Origin: a virus
Virus record (IMG/VR): IMGVR_UViG_3300047509_000270
Span: 1 to 64,000 of that record
Length of the DNA: 64,000 nucleotides
Strand: one strand, 5' to 3'
The notes beneath the pieces were generated by a model. It was not told the DNA's origin. It did not search any database and saw only the letters and a program-made list of their open reading frames with translations. Both the position numbers and the translations under genes were made by a program. This document shows positions 40,755-47,836 of this stretch, in pieces. Numbering within the stretch: position 1 is the stretch's first letter; each line of letters starts with the position of its first letter.

Positions 40755-42080
40755 ATGCCGAACAACAAGCCGCAGCTGATCGACATGATCCGGACGGTCC
40801 CGGAGGTCGCCGTGAGACTCTGGGCGGGCGGCGTCCCACGTCCATGCGACGACGGCGTCCGGATCGAGTTCGAGGACCGCGCGCCGGTCTTCCACGGGGA
40901 CATCTACCAGGAGGCCGTCAAGGTCGCTCGGGTCCTGGCGATCCGCTGGGGCGGCCGGAAGCTCCGGACGATCCAGGACGTCCTGGACCTCCGGCACGCC
41001 GCCGAGGACGCCTTCATCGACCAGCTCTTCCAGAAGGGCGATGTCCCGTCGACGCTGTTCGTTCCGGCCGGTGAGACCGCATCCGGCTTCTACCGGGCGA
41101 TGATCCCGTCGGACCTCCTGAACGAGGGCGGACGCGTCGTCTCGCAGTGGACGTCCCGGCTGGACGTCTCGAAGGCGCTCCGGTACGACGTCCTCTGGAT
41201 CCAGCTGATCACGTCCGACGTCCTGACCGAGATCGCCCGTCAGGCGCAGTCCCAGGGCGTCCGGATCGTCTACGACCTCGACGACCGGCTCGACGCGATC
41301 CCCGACGAGAATCAGGCGAAGACCGTCTACGGGACGCCGGAGAAGCAGGCCGAGATCGACGCGATGATCCGCGTCGCCGACATGGTCACGGTCACGACCG
41401 AGCCGCTCGCGGCGCACCTGCGCCGGAAGTATCCGGGCAAGCTCGTCCGGATCCTTCCGAACATGGTGACCGCGAACGTCGCGCCCCGCCGCCAGCCGCC
41501 GAATCCGGCCTTCGTCCGGATCCTCTGGGCGGGCTCGGCGACGCACAAGCGGGACCTCGCGATCATCGCCCCGGCGATCGGGACACTCCTGCGCGAGCGG
41601 GCCGGGAAGGTCCGCTTCACGCTCTTCGGCGAGCGCCTGCCGGAGGCCCTGAAGGACTGCTACGACCTGATCGACCTGAAGAGGCCGGTCGACTTCGCCG
41701 ACTACCACGACGCGCTCGCCGAGTGCGCCGCGGACTTCGGGATCGTCCCGCTCGAGGCGAATGAGTTCAATACCGGCAAGTCCGGCCTGAAGGGTCTCGA
41801 GTACGCCTCGGCGGCCTATCCGCTGCTCTGCTCTCCGGCCGCCGAGTACCCCGCGCTCGTCGAGGCCGGGTTCCCGGTCGAACTCGTCGCCGACGGCGAC
41901 TGGCTGCCCGCGCTCCGGCGGATGGTCGACCGGACGCACGACGAACGGACCGCACTCGGTGCGGCGGCGCTCGACTGGGTCTGCCGGAATCGCTGCATGG
42001 GCAAGAACCACGCGGACCAGTGGGCCGACGCGATCTGCGAGCTGGTCGCGTCGAAGCCGAAACTGGAGACGGTGCGCTGA
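40755..42080 (+). CDS. GT4-family glycosyltransferase, 441 aa
   Basis: The start MPNNKPQLIDMIRTVPEV follows AAGGAGATAGGT. A GT-B fold is indicated: VVSQWTSRLDVSKALRYDV, VRIVYDLDDRLDAIPDE, ADMVTVTTEPLAAHLRRKYP, VRILWAGSATHKRDLAIIAP and the donor-site helix TGKSGLKGLEYASAAYPLLC. Family 4 retaining enzymes use nucleotide sugars. Unlike the other GTs it sits inside the virion block, so it may glycosylate a virion protein. A small hairpin CACGGCG/CGCCGTG (about 40710-40728) and a TAGAAT box lie upstream. Confidence 0.85.
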   Translation: MPNNKPQLIDMIRTVPEVAVRLWAGGVPRPCDDGVRIEFEDRAPVFHGDIYQEAVKVARVLAIRWGGRKLRTIQDVLDLRHAAEDAFIDQLFQKGDVPSTLFVPAGETASGFYRAMIPSDLLNEGGRVVSQWTSRLDVSKALRYDVLWIQLITSDVLTEIARQAQSQGVRIVYDLDDRLDAIPDENQAKTVYGTPEKQAEIDAMIRVADMVTVTTEPLAAHLRRKYPGKLVRILPNMVTANVAPRRQPPNPAFVRILWAGSATHKRDLAIIAPAIGTLLRERAGKVRFTLFGERLPEALKDCYDLIDLKRPVDFADYHDALAECAADFGIVPLEANEFNTGKSGLKGLEYASAAYPLLCSPAAEYPALVEAGFPVELVADGDWLPALRRMVDRTHDERTALGAAALDWVCRNRCMGKNHADQWADAICELVASKPKLETVR

Positions 42081-42340
42081 TGTCGAGACTGTCGGCGGCG
42101 ATCGACGTGGCGACGGAGTACGCGTGGCATCTCCACACGACCGACGGCGTTCCTGCACCGCAGGCGATCCAGATCGGCGTCGCCGCGGTCGTCCGGGCGG
42201 CCCGGTCGAATCCGGCGCGTTTCGTTACGCCGCGCCAGCCCGTCGAGAGCGGCGTCGGCTGGTCCGGACAGGCGCTCTCGCTGGTCGGCTCGTCGCTCTC
42301 GGTGATCGGCCTGCTCAAGACGATTTTCGGCGGAGGATAG
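42080..42340 (+). CDS. Small protein with hydrophobic C-terminus, 86 aa
   Basis: Start ATG overlaps the GT stop (TGATG). MSRLSAAIDVATEYAWHLHT leads to a helical domain, then RSNPARFVTP (an Arg-Ser-Asn-Pro motif as in the modular protein) and a hydrophobic tail SLVGSSLSVIGLLKTIFGGG. Likely a small virion membrane protein. Confidence 0.55.
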   Translation: MSRLSAAIDVATEYAWHLHTTDGVPAPQAIQIGVAAVVRAARSNPARFVTPRQPVESGVGWSGQALSLVGSSLSVIGLLKTIFGGG

Positions 42341-42343
42341 ACG

Positions 42344-42790
42344 ATGTCGGCTCCCAGCGCCAAGGAACTCCTGAAGGCGTTCCCGAGTCTCGAATCCGTC
42401 GAGGCGCAGAAACTCGCCGATCGCCTGAAGGCCGCCGTCGACGCCGACGATCCGGAGCAGGTCGACGACGTCATGGACGCCGTGAACGAGGCCGTCGACG
42501 GTCACGGCGTCGAGTCGATCAACGGCACGGACTACCAAGTCGACAAGTACTGGATGGACACGATCCTCCTGTACGTGAATCTCGGAGACACGTACGACAC
42601 GACCCTCCTGTACGACACCGAGAACAACGAGTTCTCGATCGGCTCCTACGGAGACTTCGTCGAGAAGTGGGAGAACGAAGAGGAGGACGACGAGGAGGAC
42701 GACGAGGAGGAAGAGGAAACGGAAGAGGACGACGAAAGCGACGGCGAGGAATCCGACAAGGAAGACGTCGAAACCGAGGAGGCCGAATAG
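42344..42790 (+). CDS. Protein with very acidic tail, 148 aa
   Basis: A helical start (KELLKAFPSLESVEAQKLAD), a small beta part (YWMDTILLYVNLGDTYDTTL; FSIGSYGDFVEKW), then about 45 residues almost entirely Glu/Asp (beginning NEEEDDEEDDEEEEETEEDD). Such tails mimic DNA or bind basic proteins; here the natural partner would be the Arg-rich protein 27872..28978. Function inferred only. Confidence 0.55.
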   Translation: MSAPSAKELLKAFPSLESVEAQKLADRLKAAVDADDPEQVDDVMDAVNEAVDGHGVESINGTDYQVDKYWMDTILLYVNLGDTYDTTLLYDTENNEFSIGSYGDFVEKWENEEEDDEEDDEEEEETEEDDESDGEESDKEDVETEEAE

Positions 42791-42792
42791 CC

Positions 42793-43482
42793 ATGCCGCT
42801 GACCACCGAACAGTACCGGACCCTGCTCGACGTCCAGCGGAGCCTCGTCCGTGACGGCTGGCATCCCGCCGTCGCCGGTCAGACGATCCTCCGAGCCGTC
42901 GACCGGATATCGCCGGGCGGCATGAGCGGCTGCGGAACGGACTGCTGCTGCTGCCGTGGGAACGGTCTCGGCAGAGTCCAGATGCGCTCGCTCCGGCGCG
43001 ACATGGATCCGTCGATTCCGCCGCGCCAGACCGTCCAGGGCGAGCAGTGCGTCCGGATCGCCGAGACCGACGGCGTCGACGAGACGTCGATGTGGCAGCG
43101 GCTCGACGACTACCGGTCGCGCGGATGGACCGTCATGGAGATCGCATCGAACCAGGGCTTCCCGTCCGGACGAGTCTACTGGGCCTGCCCGCCCGGACGT
43201 ACGCCGCTCGAGGCGCAGAACCAGATCCTCGCCGCGCAGCTCGGCGCGACGACGGCCGCTCCGACGGTGGCCGCGGCGGCTCCAGGCTCTCCGTCGATCC
43301 TGACCGAGATCTCCTCGGCCGGGGACGATCCGGGCGTCACAGCGGCCAGAAACATCGTCAGCAAGTGGTCCTGGCTGATTCCGGTCGGCGGACTCCTGAT
43401 GAGCGCGAAGTCGAAGGTCTCCGGACTCCTCTCGAAGAACGACCCAGCCTACGCGGCGGCGAAGAGTCTGAGGCGTCGGTGA
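42793..43482 (+). CDS. Cys-rich virion protein with C-terminal membrane segment, 229 aa
   Basis: MPLTTEQYRTLLDVQRSLVR opens the protein. A cluster GCGTDCCCCRGNG (about 46-58) is striking and could bind metal or lipid-modify. The middle holds a compact domain (DYRSRGWTVMEIASNQGFPS). The C-terminus WSWLIPVGGLLMSAKSKVSG plus SLRRR is a short hydrophobic anchor with basic tail, as in its neighbours. Overlaps the next gene (GTGA). Confidence 0.55.
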   Translation: MPLTTEQYRTLLDVQRSLVRDGWHPAVAGQTILRAVDRISPGGMSGCGTDCCCCRGNGLGRVQMRSLRRDMDPSIPPRQTVQGEQCVRIAETDGVDETSMWQRLDDYRSRGWTVMEIASNQGFPSGRVYWACPPGRTPLEAQNQILAAQLGATTAAPTVAAAAPGSPSILTEISSAGDDPGVTAARNIVSKWSWLIPVGGLLMSAKSKVSGLLSKNDPAYAAAKSLRRR

Positions 43483-43700
43483 AGCTGTTTCGTTTCCTCC
43501 ACAAGAAGAAGCCGTGCTTCCGCTGCGGCGGGAACGCGACCGTGCAGTACATGGCCGTCGACTACTGTGCGGTCTGCCGTGAGCTCGTGATGAAGATGAT
43601 GCCGATTGTCGGCATGGGTGGGATGTTCGGGTTCCCCGGAGCGACCGGTTACCTCGAGTTCCCGAACCTCGAGAAGATCGTCGAGAAGAAGGAGAACTGA
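43479..43700 (+). CDS. Zinc-finger protein, 73 aa
   Basis: GTG start overlapping the previous stop: MKLFRFLHKKKPCFRCGGNA, then YCAVCRELVMKMM. Two C-x2-C pairs (Cys13/Cys16 and Cys30/Cys33) form a likely zinc ribbon, followed by a Gly/Met-rich hydrophobic part (PIVGMGGMFGFPGATGY). Unknown function. Confidence 0.55.
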   Translation: MKLFRFLHKKKPCFRCGGNATVQYMAVDYCAVCRELVMKMMPIVGMGGMFGFPGATGYLEFPNLEKIVEKKEN

Positions 43701-43704
43701 GACT

Positions 43705-44022
43705 ATGGGCGACGCACCGTACATCATCACGAAGAACCGTCCCGGGACCGGGATGCACTACAAGAAGTCGATCACCATTGCGCGTGTCTGGCAGCACAAG
43801 GAGACAGGGACAATCGTCCGCGTGGTGAACGTCCAGGAGGTCGACGGGAGCTGGCTCCGGATCATCTTCATCGATCCGTCCGTCCCCGGCCTGGAACTTT
43901 CCCTGCCGCTCAAGGCCAGGGAGAATCCGTTCCAGCCTCCCGGCCGGGTCACGCCGCTCATGGAGATGGGCTTCGAGGATCAGTATAGAGTATACGAAAA
44001 TCAGCAGACCACGAGGATCTGA
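43705..44022 (+). CDS. Hypothetical beta-rich protein, 105 aa
   Basis: ATG at 43705 after GGAGAACTGAG. A beta-strand-rich protein (KSITIARVWQHKETGTIVRV; SWLRIIFIDPSVPGLELSL) without Cys or hydrophobic spans. Overlaps the next ATG by one base. No family recognised. Confidence 0.5.
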   Translation: MGDAPYIITKNRPGTGMHYKKSITIARVWQHKETGTIVRVVNVQEVDGSWLRIIFIDPSVPGLELSLPLKARENPFQPPGRVTPLMEMGFEDQYRVYENQQTTRI

Positions 44023-44447
44023 TGGACCCACTCGACAAGTCTCAGAAGATCCAGCCGATCGCCTTCGAAGACATTCCGACTCCGGAGGAGCACGCCAAGG
44101 ATGTCCGGAGGATCTTCTGGACTTTCGGCTGCTTCGCAGCATCGATGTTCGTCCTTGCGGTGCTCATCGTCGGAGTGGCGCTCTGGCGCGGGGTTCCGCT
44201 CCAGACGATCGCCTTCGTCGTCCCGATCGTCATGGGCGCCGGGATCGTGGTCTTCGCGATCGGCTATGCGATGCCGGTCGGGCTCGTCTCCCTGAAACGC
44301 CTCGAGATCGCCTACCGGATGGGCTACTTCAGCGTCGGCCAGAACGTGAAGGCGGTCGCCGCGATGGAGACGATCGCGACGCGGGTCCGACGCGAGACTG
44401 ATCCTCTGCCGACGCGCAGGCGGCCAGTCGAGGAATCGCCGACGTGA
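44022..44447 (+). CDS. Two-span membrane protein, 141 aa
   Basis: Soluble N-terminus (IQPIAFEDIPTPEEHAKDVR), then membrane helices at about 32-54 (FWTFGCFAASMFVLAVLIVG) and 62-84 (IAFVVPIVMGAGIVVFAIGY), then a basic, Arg-rich cytoplasmic tail. Probably a virion or host-membrane protein. Overlaps the metalloprotease start (GTGA). Confidence 0.6.
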   Translation: MDPLDKSQKIQPIAFEDIPTPEEHAKDVRRIFWTFGCFAASMFVLAVLIVGVALWRGVPLQTIAFVVPIVMGAGIVVFAIGYAMPVGLVSLKRLEIAYRMGYFSVGQNVKAVAAMETIATRVRRETDPLPTRRRPVEESPT

Positions 44448-44845
44448 GTCGAGTCGAGGTCCTCTTCGGTCTCGTTCGAGCACACGCCGCACTGAAATTC
44501 CCCTGGATCACTCAGGTTAAGTTTGCTTTCTGTCCGATCGCTGATCGGCACCATGCCGAAAAGTGGCGTCAGTTTGCCCACACGAATCACCGCGTGTACA
44601 CGGTCTGCTTCGCGAAAGCCGCAGAGAATGACTTGTACGATGAGGAAATTTTAGGACTTGGGTGCCATGAACTAGGACATATTGTCGGAAAACGATTAAG
44701 ATACCCAGAGCATTCAAGACCAATTACTACTGTCCGTACACCAAAGGCCGTTCAAGATGAAGCTGACAGGATAGCAAGAGAAGTTCTTGGGTTTGAAAAT
44801 TTAAGGTACAATAAGAGAACAATCCAAGAGCTTCGTTGTCGGTAA
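44444..44845 (+). CDS. Zinc metalloprotease-like protein, possibly recoded 3' end, 133 aa
   Basis: GTG start (MSRVEVLFGLVRAHAAL). The signature LGCHELGHIVGKRL (HExxH at about 70-74 of a helix) and a downstream DEADRIAREVLGF, whose Glu could be the third ligand, mark a small gluzincin/SprT-like protease. The first ~70 bases have normal composition, but from about 44515 the gene becomes AT-rich like the endonuclease that follows. The last codons (TIQELRCR) echo the GC-rich tail of the endonuclease (RIIKELRHS), suggesting co-conversion by homing. Confidence 0.65.
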   Translation: MSRVEVLFGLVRAHAALKFPWITQVKFAFCPIADRHHAEKWRQFAHTNHRVYTVCFAKAAENDLYDEEILGLGCHELGHIVGKRLRYPEHSRPITTVRTPKAVQDEADRIAREVLGFENLRYNKRTIQELRCR

Positions 44846-44849
44846 GACT

Positions 44850-45671
44850 ATGGCATTTGCAGATGGACTTTCTAAATGCGAGAGATGTGGAAAGCTTCAT
44901 ACTGTGTGGGTCCAAAAAAATAGGAATTATAGATCTAGATTCTGCTCTAAAAGCTGCGGCCTTACAGCTGGAGCAACCAAAGAATGTGAGCTTTGTAATT
45001 CTAAATTCAAAGTAAAACCTTCACATCTTCATAGAAGAAAATTCTGCTCGATCAGATGTAAGGAGAAGGCCCAGAAACACCTAAGAACTGAGGCTATAGT
45101 CCGCTACTGGAAGGATCCAGCGTGGAGATCAAGGATGATCGAGAAGATAAAACTTCACCACGCCGATGTCTCTGGCTCAAAGAATCCGATGTACGGAAAG
45201 AAAAGACCTGATTCCGTTATCCTTCTATCTAAAACGATGAAGAAGATTTTGAAGGATAACCCTCAAAGTCACGCCAATTCAATTTCCGCTAGACATGGAA
45301 AAATCAGCGTTGGTCACAAGATCCTTGCCGTCCTGATCTGGAAGTCATATGGAATTCTTCCAGAAATTAACTTCCCCGTAAGGACTTCAGTAACAACTAG
45401 ATTCATAGATGTTGCGCTAGTTGACATGAAGATAGCTTTTGAATATGACGAACCGTACTGGCACGACAAGAAATTAGACGCCAGTAGAGACTTAGAGTTG
45501 TCAGAAGCTGGATGGATAACGAAGCGTGCAGGTCCATGGATAGTTAAGAAGTACAAAAAACTTGAATCTGAATTCTCTGAAAGATTCGCGATCAGAGATC
45601 GCGTACCGTCAAAGCACGGAGCTACGCGAGGATCGCGACGTCGGATCATCAAGGAACTCCGTCATTCTTAG
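44850..45671 (+). CDS. Homing endonuclease: zinc fingers + NUMOD3 + Vsr/PD-(D/E)XK-like core, 273 aa
   Basis: N-terminal CERCGKLHTVWVQ, FCSKSCG, CELCNSKFKVKPSHLHRRKF and CSIRCKEKA form two treble-clef-like fingers. GSKNPMYGKKRPDS is a NUMOD3 DNA-binding motif. A nuclease-like part follows (RFIDVALVDMKIAFEYDEPY, then WHDKKLDASRDLELSEAGW), resembling Vsr/very-short-patch-like homing cores. Strongly AT-rich except for the last ~25 codons, which return to local composition and probably derive from the invaded metalloprotease gene. Confidence 0.75.
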   Translation: MAFADGLSKCERCGKLHTVWVQKNRNYRSRFCSKSCGLTAGATKECELCNSKFKVKPSHLHRRKFCSIRCKEKAQKHLRTEAIVRYWKDPAWRSRMIEKIKLHHADVSGSKNPMYGKKRPDSVILLSKTMKKILKDNPQSHANSISARHGKISVGHKILAVLIWKSYGILPEINFPVRTSVTTRFIDVALVDMKIAFEYDEPYWHDKKLDASRDLELSEAGWITKRAGPWIVKKYKKLESEFSERFAIRDRVPSKHGATRGSRRRIIKELRHS

Positions 45672-45723
45672 TGAAACCTTTTACTGCTGACGACTTACAT
45701 AGACCACATTACAGGGAGGGTTT

Positions 45724-45885
45724 ATGGGTCGAGTCTTCTTCGGGATTGCCGCGATCTTCTTCTTCCTGCTGGCCGTTGGTTCGAGCCTGCTGCCGAACGC
45801 GACCGGCTGGGGTCTCTGCGCGACGGCGATCGGGCTCCTGATCGGCGGATGGACTCCGCCGGGCCCCTGGCGCAAGCCCGCGTAG
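45724..45885 (+). CDS. Small two-span membrane protein, 53 aa
   Basis: Found by translation; ATG follows GGGAGGGTTT. MGRVFFGIAAIFFFLLAVGS and WGLCATAIGLLIGGW form two hydrophobic segments, ending TPPGPWRKPA. Last gene of the rightward virion block; it ends on the TAG facing the convergent leftward gene. Confidence 0.6.
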   Translation: MGRVFFGIAAIFFFLLAVGSSLLPNATGWGLCATAIGLLIGGWTPPGPWRKPA

Positions 45886-46116
45886 CTACGGCGGGATGAT
45901 CTGCTCCTCCGGCGTGTCCGGCAGCGTGAAGGCGACCGTCATCTGGAACTCGTAGATGATTCTCTTCGCGGTGTCGATCGACACCAGCTTCCAGTAGAAC
46001 GGGTCTCCGCGCTCGTCCCGGAATTGCAGGCAGGCGACGATCTCGTCGTCGGAGATCTGGATCCGCAGCGGGCAGTTTGACTTCGGGATCGCGTAGACCT
46101 TCAGAAAATCCCCCAC
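45886..46116 (-). CDS. Hypothetical protein, 76 aa
   Basis: GTG start (MGDFLKVYAIPKSNCPLRIQ). Beta-rich small protein (DDEIVACLQFRDERGDPFYW; IIYEFQMTVAFTLPD). It converges with 45724..45885 with no space between stops. TAAAAT stands about 20 bases upstream of the start as a weak -10. No family recognised. Confidence 0.5.
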   Translation of the reverse strand: MGDFLKVYAIPKSNCPLRIQISDDEIVACLQFRDERGDPFYWKLVSIDTAKRIIYEFQMTVAFTLPDTPEEQIIPP

Positions 46117-46170
46117 CCGGGTCGCAGGGGCTATTTTACCAGAGACGGAGCGAATGCTCCAGAGATGAGA

Positions 46171-46422
46171 TCAGAACGGAATATCCTCGTCGTCTGCGTC
46201 CGTCCGATCGTAGACGAGCTTCCTCCTCGGGAGCATTCCCCAGGACCGCTTCCCCTGCTGCTTCCGGAGGAGCTGGAACGCCTTCTCGGACGCCTCGCAG
46301 CCGTCGAAGGTCTCGACGTCCTTGTTGTACGAGCCGAGATCGATCCCGAGGCGCTCTAGTCCGGCGCGATCGGACTCCTTCCCGCCGATCCAGCCGCGGT
46401 AGACGATCACCTCTCTCGGCAT
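46171..46422 (-). CDS. Hypothetical protein, 83 aa
   Basis: MPREVIVYRGWIGGKESDRA opens a short mixed protein ending in an acidic tip DADDEDIPF, which strongly recalls the C-terminal tip of single-stranded-DNA-binding proteins (DDDIPF). The body is too short for an OB fold I can recognise. It could mimic the SSB tail to capture host replication partners. It lies directly downstream of intergenic element copy (46441-46472). Confidence 0.55.
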   Translation of the reverse strand: MPREVIVYRGWIGGKESDRAGLERLGIDLGSYNKDVETFDGCEASEKAFQLLRKQQGKRSWGMLPRRKLVYDRTDADDEDIPF

Positions 46423-46440
46423 CGAATCACAGATAAGTGC

Positions 46441-46472
46441 AGCTATAATCGTCCACCAAGAAGATTACCTAG
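46441..46472 (-). repeat. Intergenic element class 1, copy a
   Basis: Minus strand reads CCTAGGTAATCTTCTTGGTG then GACGATTATAGCT; its first 20 bases match the copy at 54710. It lies between the stop of 46480..46863 and the start of 46171..46422. Confidence 0.65.
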
Positions 46473-46479
46473 GGGAAGC

Positions 46480-46863
46480 CTACCGCTTCTTCTGGACCTC
46501 TTCGGCCAACTCCAGGAGGTCACCTCTCTTGATCTCGATCTTCTTCCTTCCGGTCCGAAGGTTGTAGACCTCAACGTCCCAAGTGCCTTCATCGACAAAG
46601 AGCTTGTAGTAGTACTCGATGTCGCCGTGAAGAGTGTGACCGGCTTCCGGCTCAAAGATGCCGGGATCCACGGCGCAGAGAAATGAGGCGGCTTTCCCTG
46701 GGCGACCGAGTTCCCATCCGCGATCCGAGAACTCCTCGAGCGCCTCTGCCATTTTCGGAAGCATGTACTCCGGATAGCCGTCGCTGTAATGGTAGAGGGT
46801 GACGTCATCTCCGGTGTCTTGGCCGTCGGCGTTCATCACCCGGACTTGGCAGCGCGTGCTCAT
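46480..46863 (-). CDS. Conserved phage/bacterial hypothetical (MSTRC-x-LYHYSDGYP family), 127 aa
   Basis: MSTRCQVRVMNADGQDTGDD, then VTLYHYSDGYPEYMLPKMAE, is the signature of a widespread uncharacterised family in bacteria and phages. The rest (DIEYYYKLFVDEGTWDVEV) is beta-rich, with a basic C-terminus. Function unknown even in the family. It stands between two class 1 intergenic stem-loops. Confidence 0.7.
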   Translation of the reverse strand: MSTRCQVRVMNADGQDTGDDVTLYHYSDGYPEYMLPKMAEALEEFSDRGWELGRPGKAASFLCAVDPGIFEPEAGHTLHGDIEYYYKLFVDEGTWDVEVYNLRTGRKKIEIKRGDLLELAEEVQKKR

Positions 46864-46885
46864 ATTCTTTCTCCAAACTTGATCT

Positions 46886-46911
46886 ATTATCTTCTGCCGA
46901 GAAGATTACCC
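46886..46911 (-). repeat. Intergenic element class 1, copy b
   Basis: Minus strand GGGTAATCTTCTCGGCAGAA then GATAAT. The TAA inside it is the stop of 46906..47343, so the repeat carries the stop codon. Arms TAATCTTCT and AGAAGATAA pair with one mismatch around CGGC. Nearly identical to the copy at 53974 on the other strand. Confidence 0.75.
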
Positions 46912-47343
46912 AGTACGAACCAATTCTAGGAACAAGCGGCGGTCGGTCATACGATTCGACTGTCCACCCGTCAGAAGCATGAAATCGTCCGCGAATGCTT
47001 CCTCGGGGCCGAACTCATAGATGACCTCGTCGAGCCACGCCTTCTGATCCTTCTCATCGAGCAACTCGAAAAGGCCGTGGCCGACTTCATGTCGGATCGT
47101 ATCTGAAAGCTGGTCACGATCGGCGTGGGCGCTCAGGTTCAAGAGAACGGTCAAGCCTTCTTCGGAGTCGACGGACCCTGCCTGATACTGGCCGACCCAC
47201 TTCACGTCCTCAAATCCCATCTCCCGAAGTTCGCTCGCCGTGTAGGTGATGACCTGGAAGCCGAGCAGATCGTTGAAGCCTTTCGACTTCTTGATCTGAG
47301 CCCGCGCCTTCCGCGCCGCGGCTTCGGCGTCTCTCTCGGTCAT
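46906..47343 (-). CDS. Zinc metalloprotease-like protein, 145 aa
   Basis: The helix LSDTIRHEVGHGLFELLD has the HExGH motif (about 85-89), with a later acidic region PEEAFADDFMLLTGG that could supply the third ligand, as in small phage metallopeptidases. N-terminus basic and helical (AAARKARAQIKKSKGFNDLL). Third HExxH-type protein in the window (others 44444 and 47837). Target unknown. Confidence 0.7.
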   Translation of the reverse strand: MTERDAEAAARKARAQIKKSKGFNDLLGFQVITYTASELREMGFEDVKWVGQYQAGSVDSEEGLTVLLNLSAHADRDQLSDTIRHEVGHGLFELLDEKDQKAWLDEVIYEFGPEEAFADDFMLLTGGQSNRMTDRRLFLELVRTG

Positions 47344-47373
47344 TTATAATCTTCTTCCACTAAGATTACCTAG
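47344..47373 (-). repeat. Intergenic element class 1, copy c
   Basis: Minus strand CTAGGTAATCTTAGTGGAAG then AAGATTATAAATG: TAG is the stop of 47370..47702 and the final ATG is the start of 46906..47343, so the element fills the whole gap. Confidence 0.75.
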
Positions 47374-47702
47374 AGCGACACGACGTCGTCCGGGTGAACC
47401 GTCGGCGGTCGCATCGGATCCGTCCTGGCAATCGAGATCAGGTAGTCCTCCAGGGCAAGGGCGTCCACGAGCGCCTTACCGGACAGGCAGCCTTTGACGA
47501 TCGCTACCGACTGGAGGAGCTTCCTGGACCTCTCGACGAAGCACCATTCGCTGACGTCTCTCCGCTCGCGTGCGGAGTCGAAGGAGATCTGGATGTCCCG
47601 AAAGATCGACTCCATCTCGAAGTGTTCGAGGATCTCCTCGGTTAGGTACTCGAAGATCAGGTCGATCTTCTTGTCCAGCCAGAGTCTCTTGAAAATACTC
47701 AT
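47370..47702 (-). CDS. Hypothetical protein, 110 aa
   Basis: MSIFKRLWLDKKIDLIFEYL starts an all-helical protein with one Cys in a conserved-looking segment (VSEWCFVERSRKLLQSVAIV). First gene of the leftward early operon from the divergent promoter. No family recognised. Confidence 0.55.
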   Translation of the reverse strand: MSIFKRLWLDKKIDLIFEYLTEEILEHFEMESIFRDIQISFDSARERRDVSEWCFVERSRKLLQSVAIVKGCLSGKALVDALALEDYLISIARTDPMRPPTVHPDDVVSL

Positions 47703-47836
47703 CGTTTATCTTCCCGTTGGAAGATTATACACGTAGTTGCACAGAATTGTCCTTCTGTGCAATTTCACGATTTTTTCTCTTGACTACTGTACAGTAGTCA
47801 TATATAATCATGATGTCGATGAAAGGAGGCTCCCTG
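47703..47836. promoter_or_regulatory. Divergent early promoter region with two palindromic operators
   Basis: Leftward: TATAAT (minus, 47724-47729) with AGGACA or GGACAA 17-18 bases upstream, overlapped by the inverted repeat TTGCACAGAA-N6-TTCTGTGCAA (47737-47762). Rightward: TTGACT (47780-47785), 17 bases, TATAAT (47803-47808), with the perfect palindrome GACTACTGTACAGTAGTC (47782-47799) filling the spacer. Each promoter thus has its own symmetric site in the RNA-polymerase footprint. The class 1 element (47704-47730) forms the leftward leader. Confidence 0.8.
47704..47730 (-). repeat. Intergenic element class 1, copy d (promoter-proximal)
   Basis: Minus strand TATAATCTTCCAACGGGAAG then ATAAACGATG. 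The stem ATCTTCC/GGAAGAT is perfect. Here the element's TATAAT is also the -10 of the leftward promoter. Confidence 0.65.

Noticed and set aside
44593-44602. CGTGTACACG copy as a regulatory site
   Set aside because: This copy is in the middle of the metalloprotease coding region (codons for Arg-Val-Tyr-Thr) and is probably coincidental, so it is counted but not listed as a regulatory feature.
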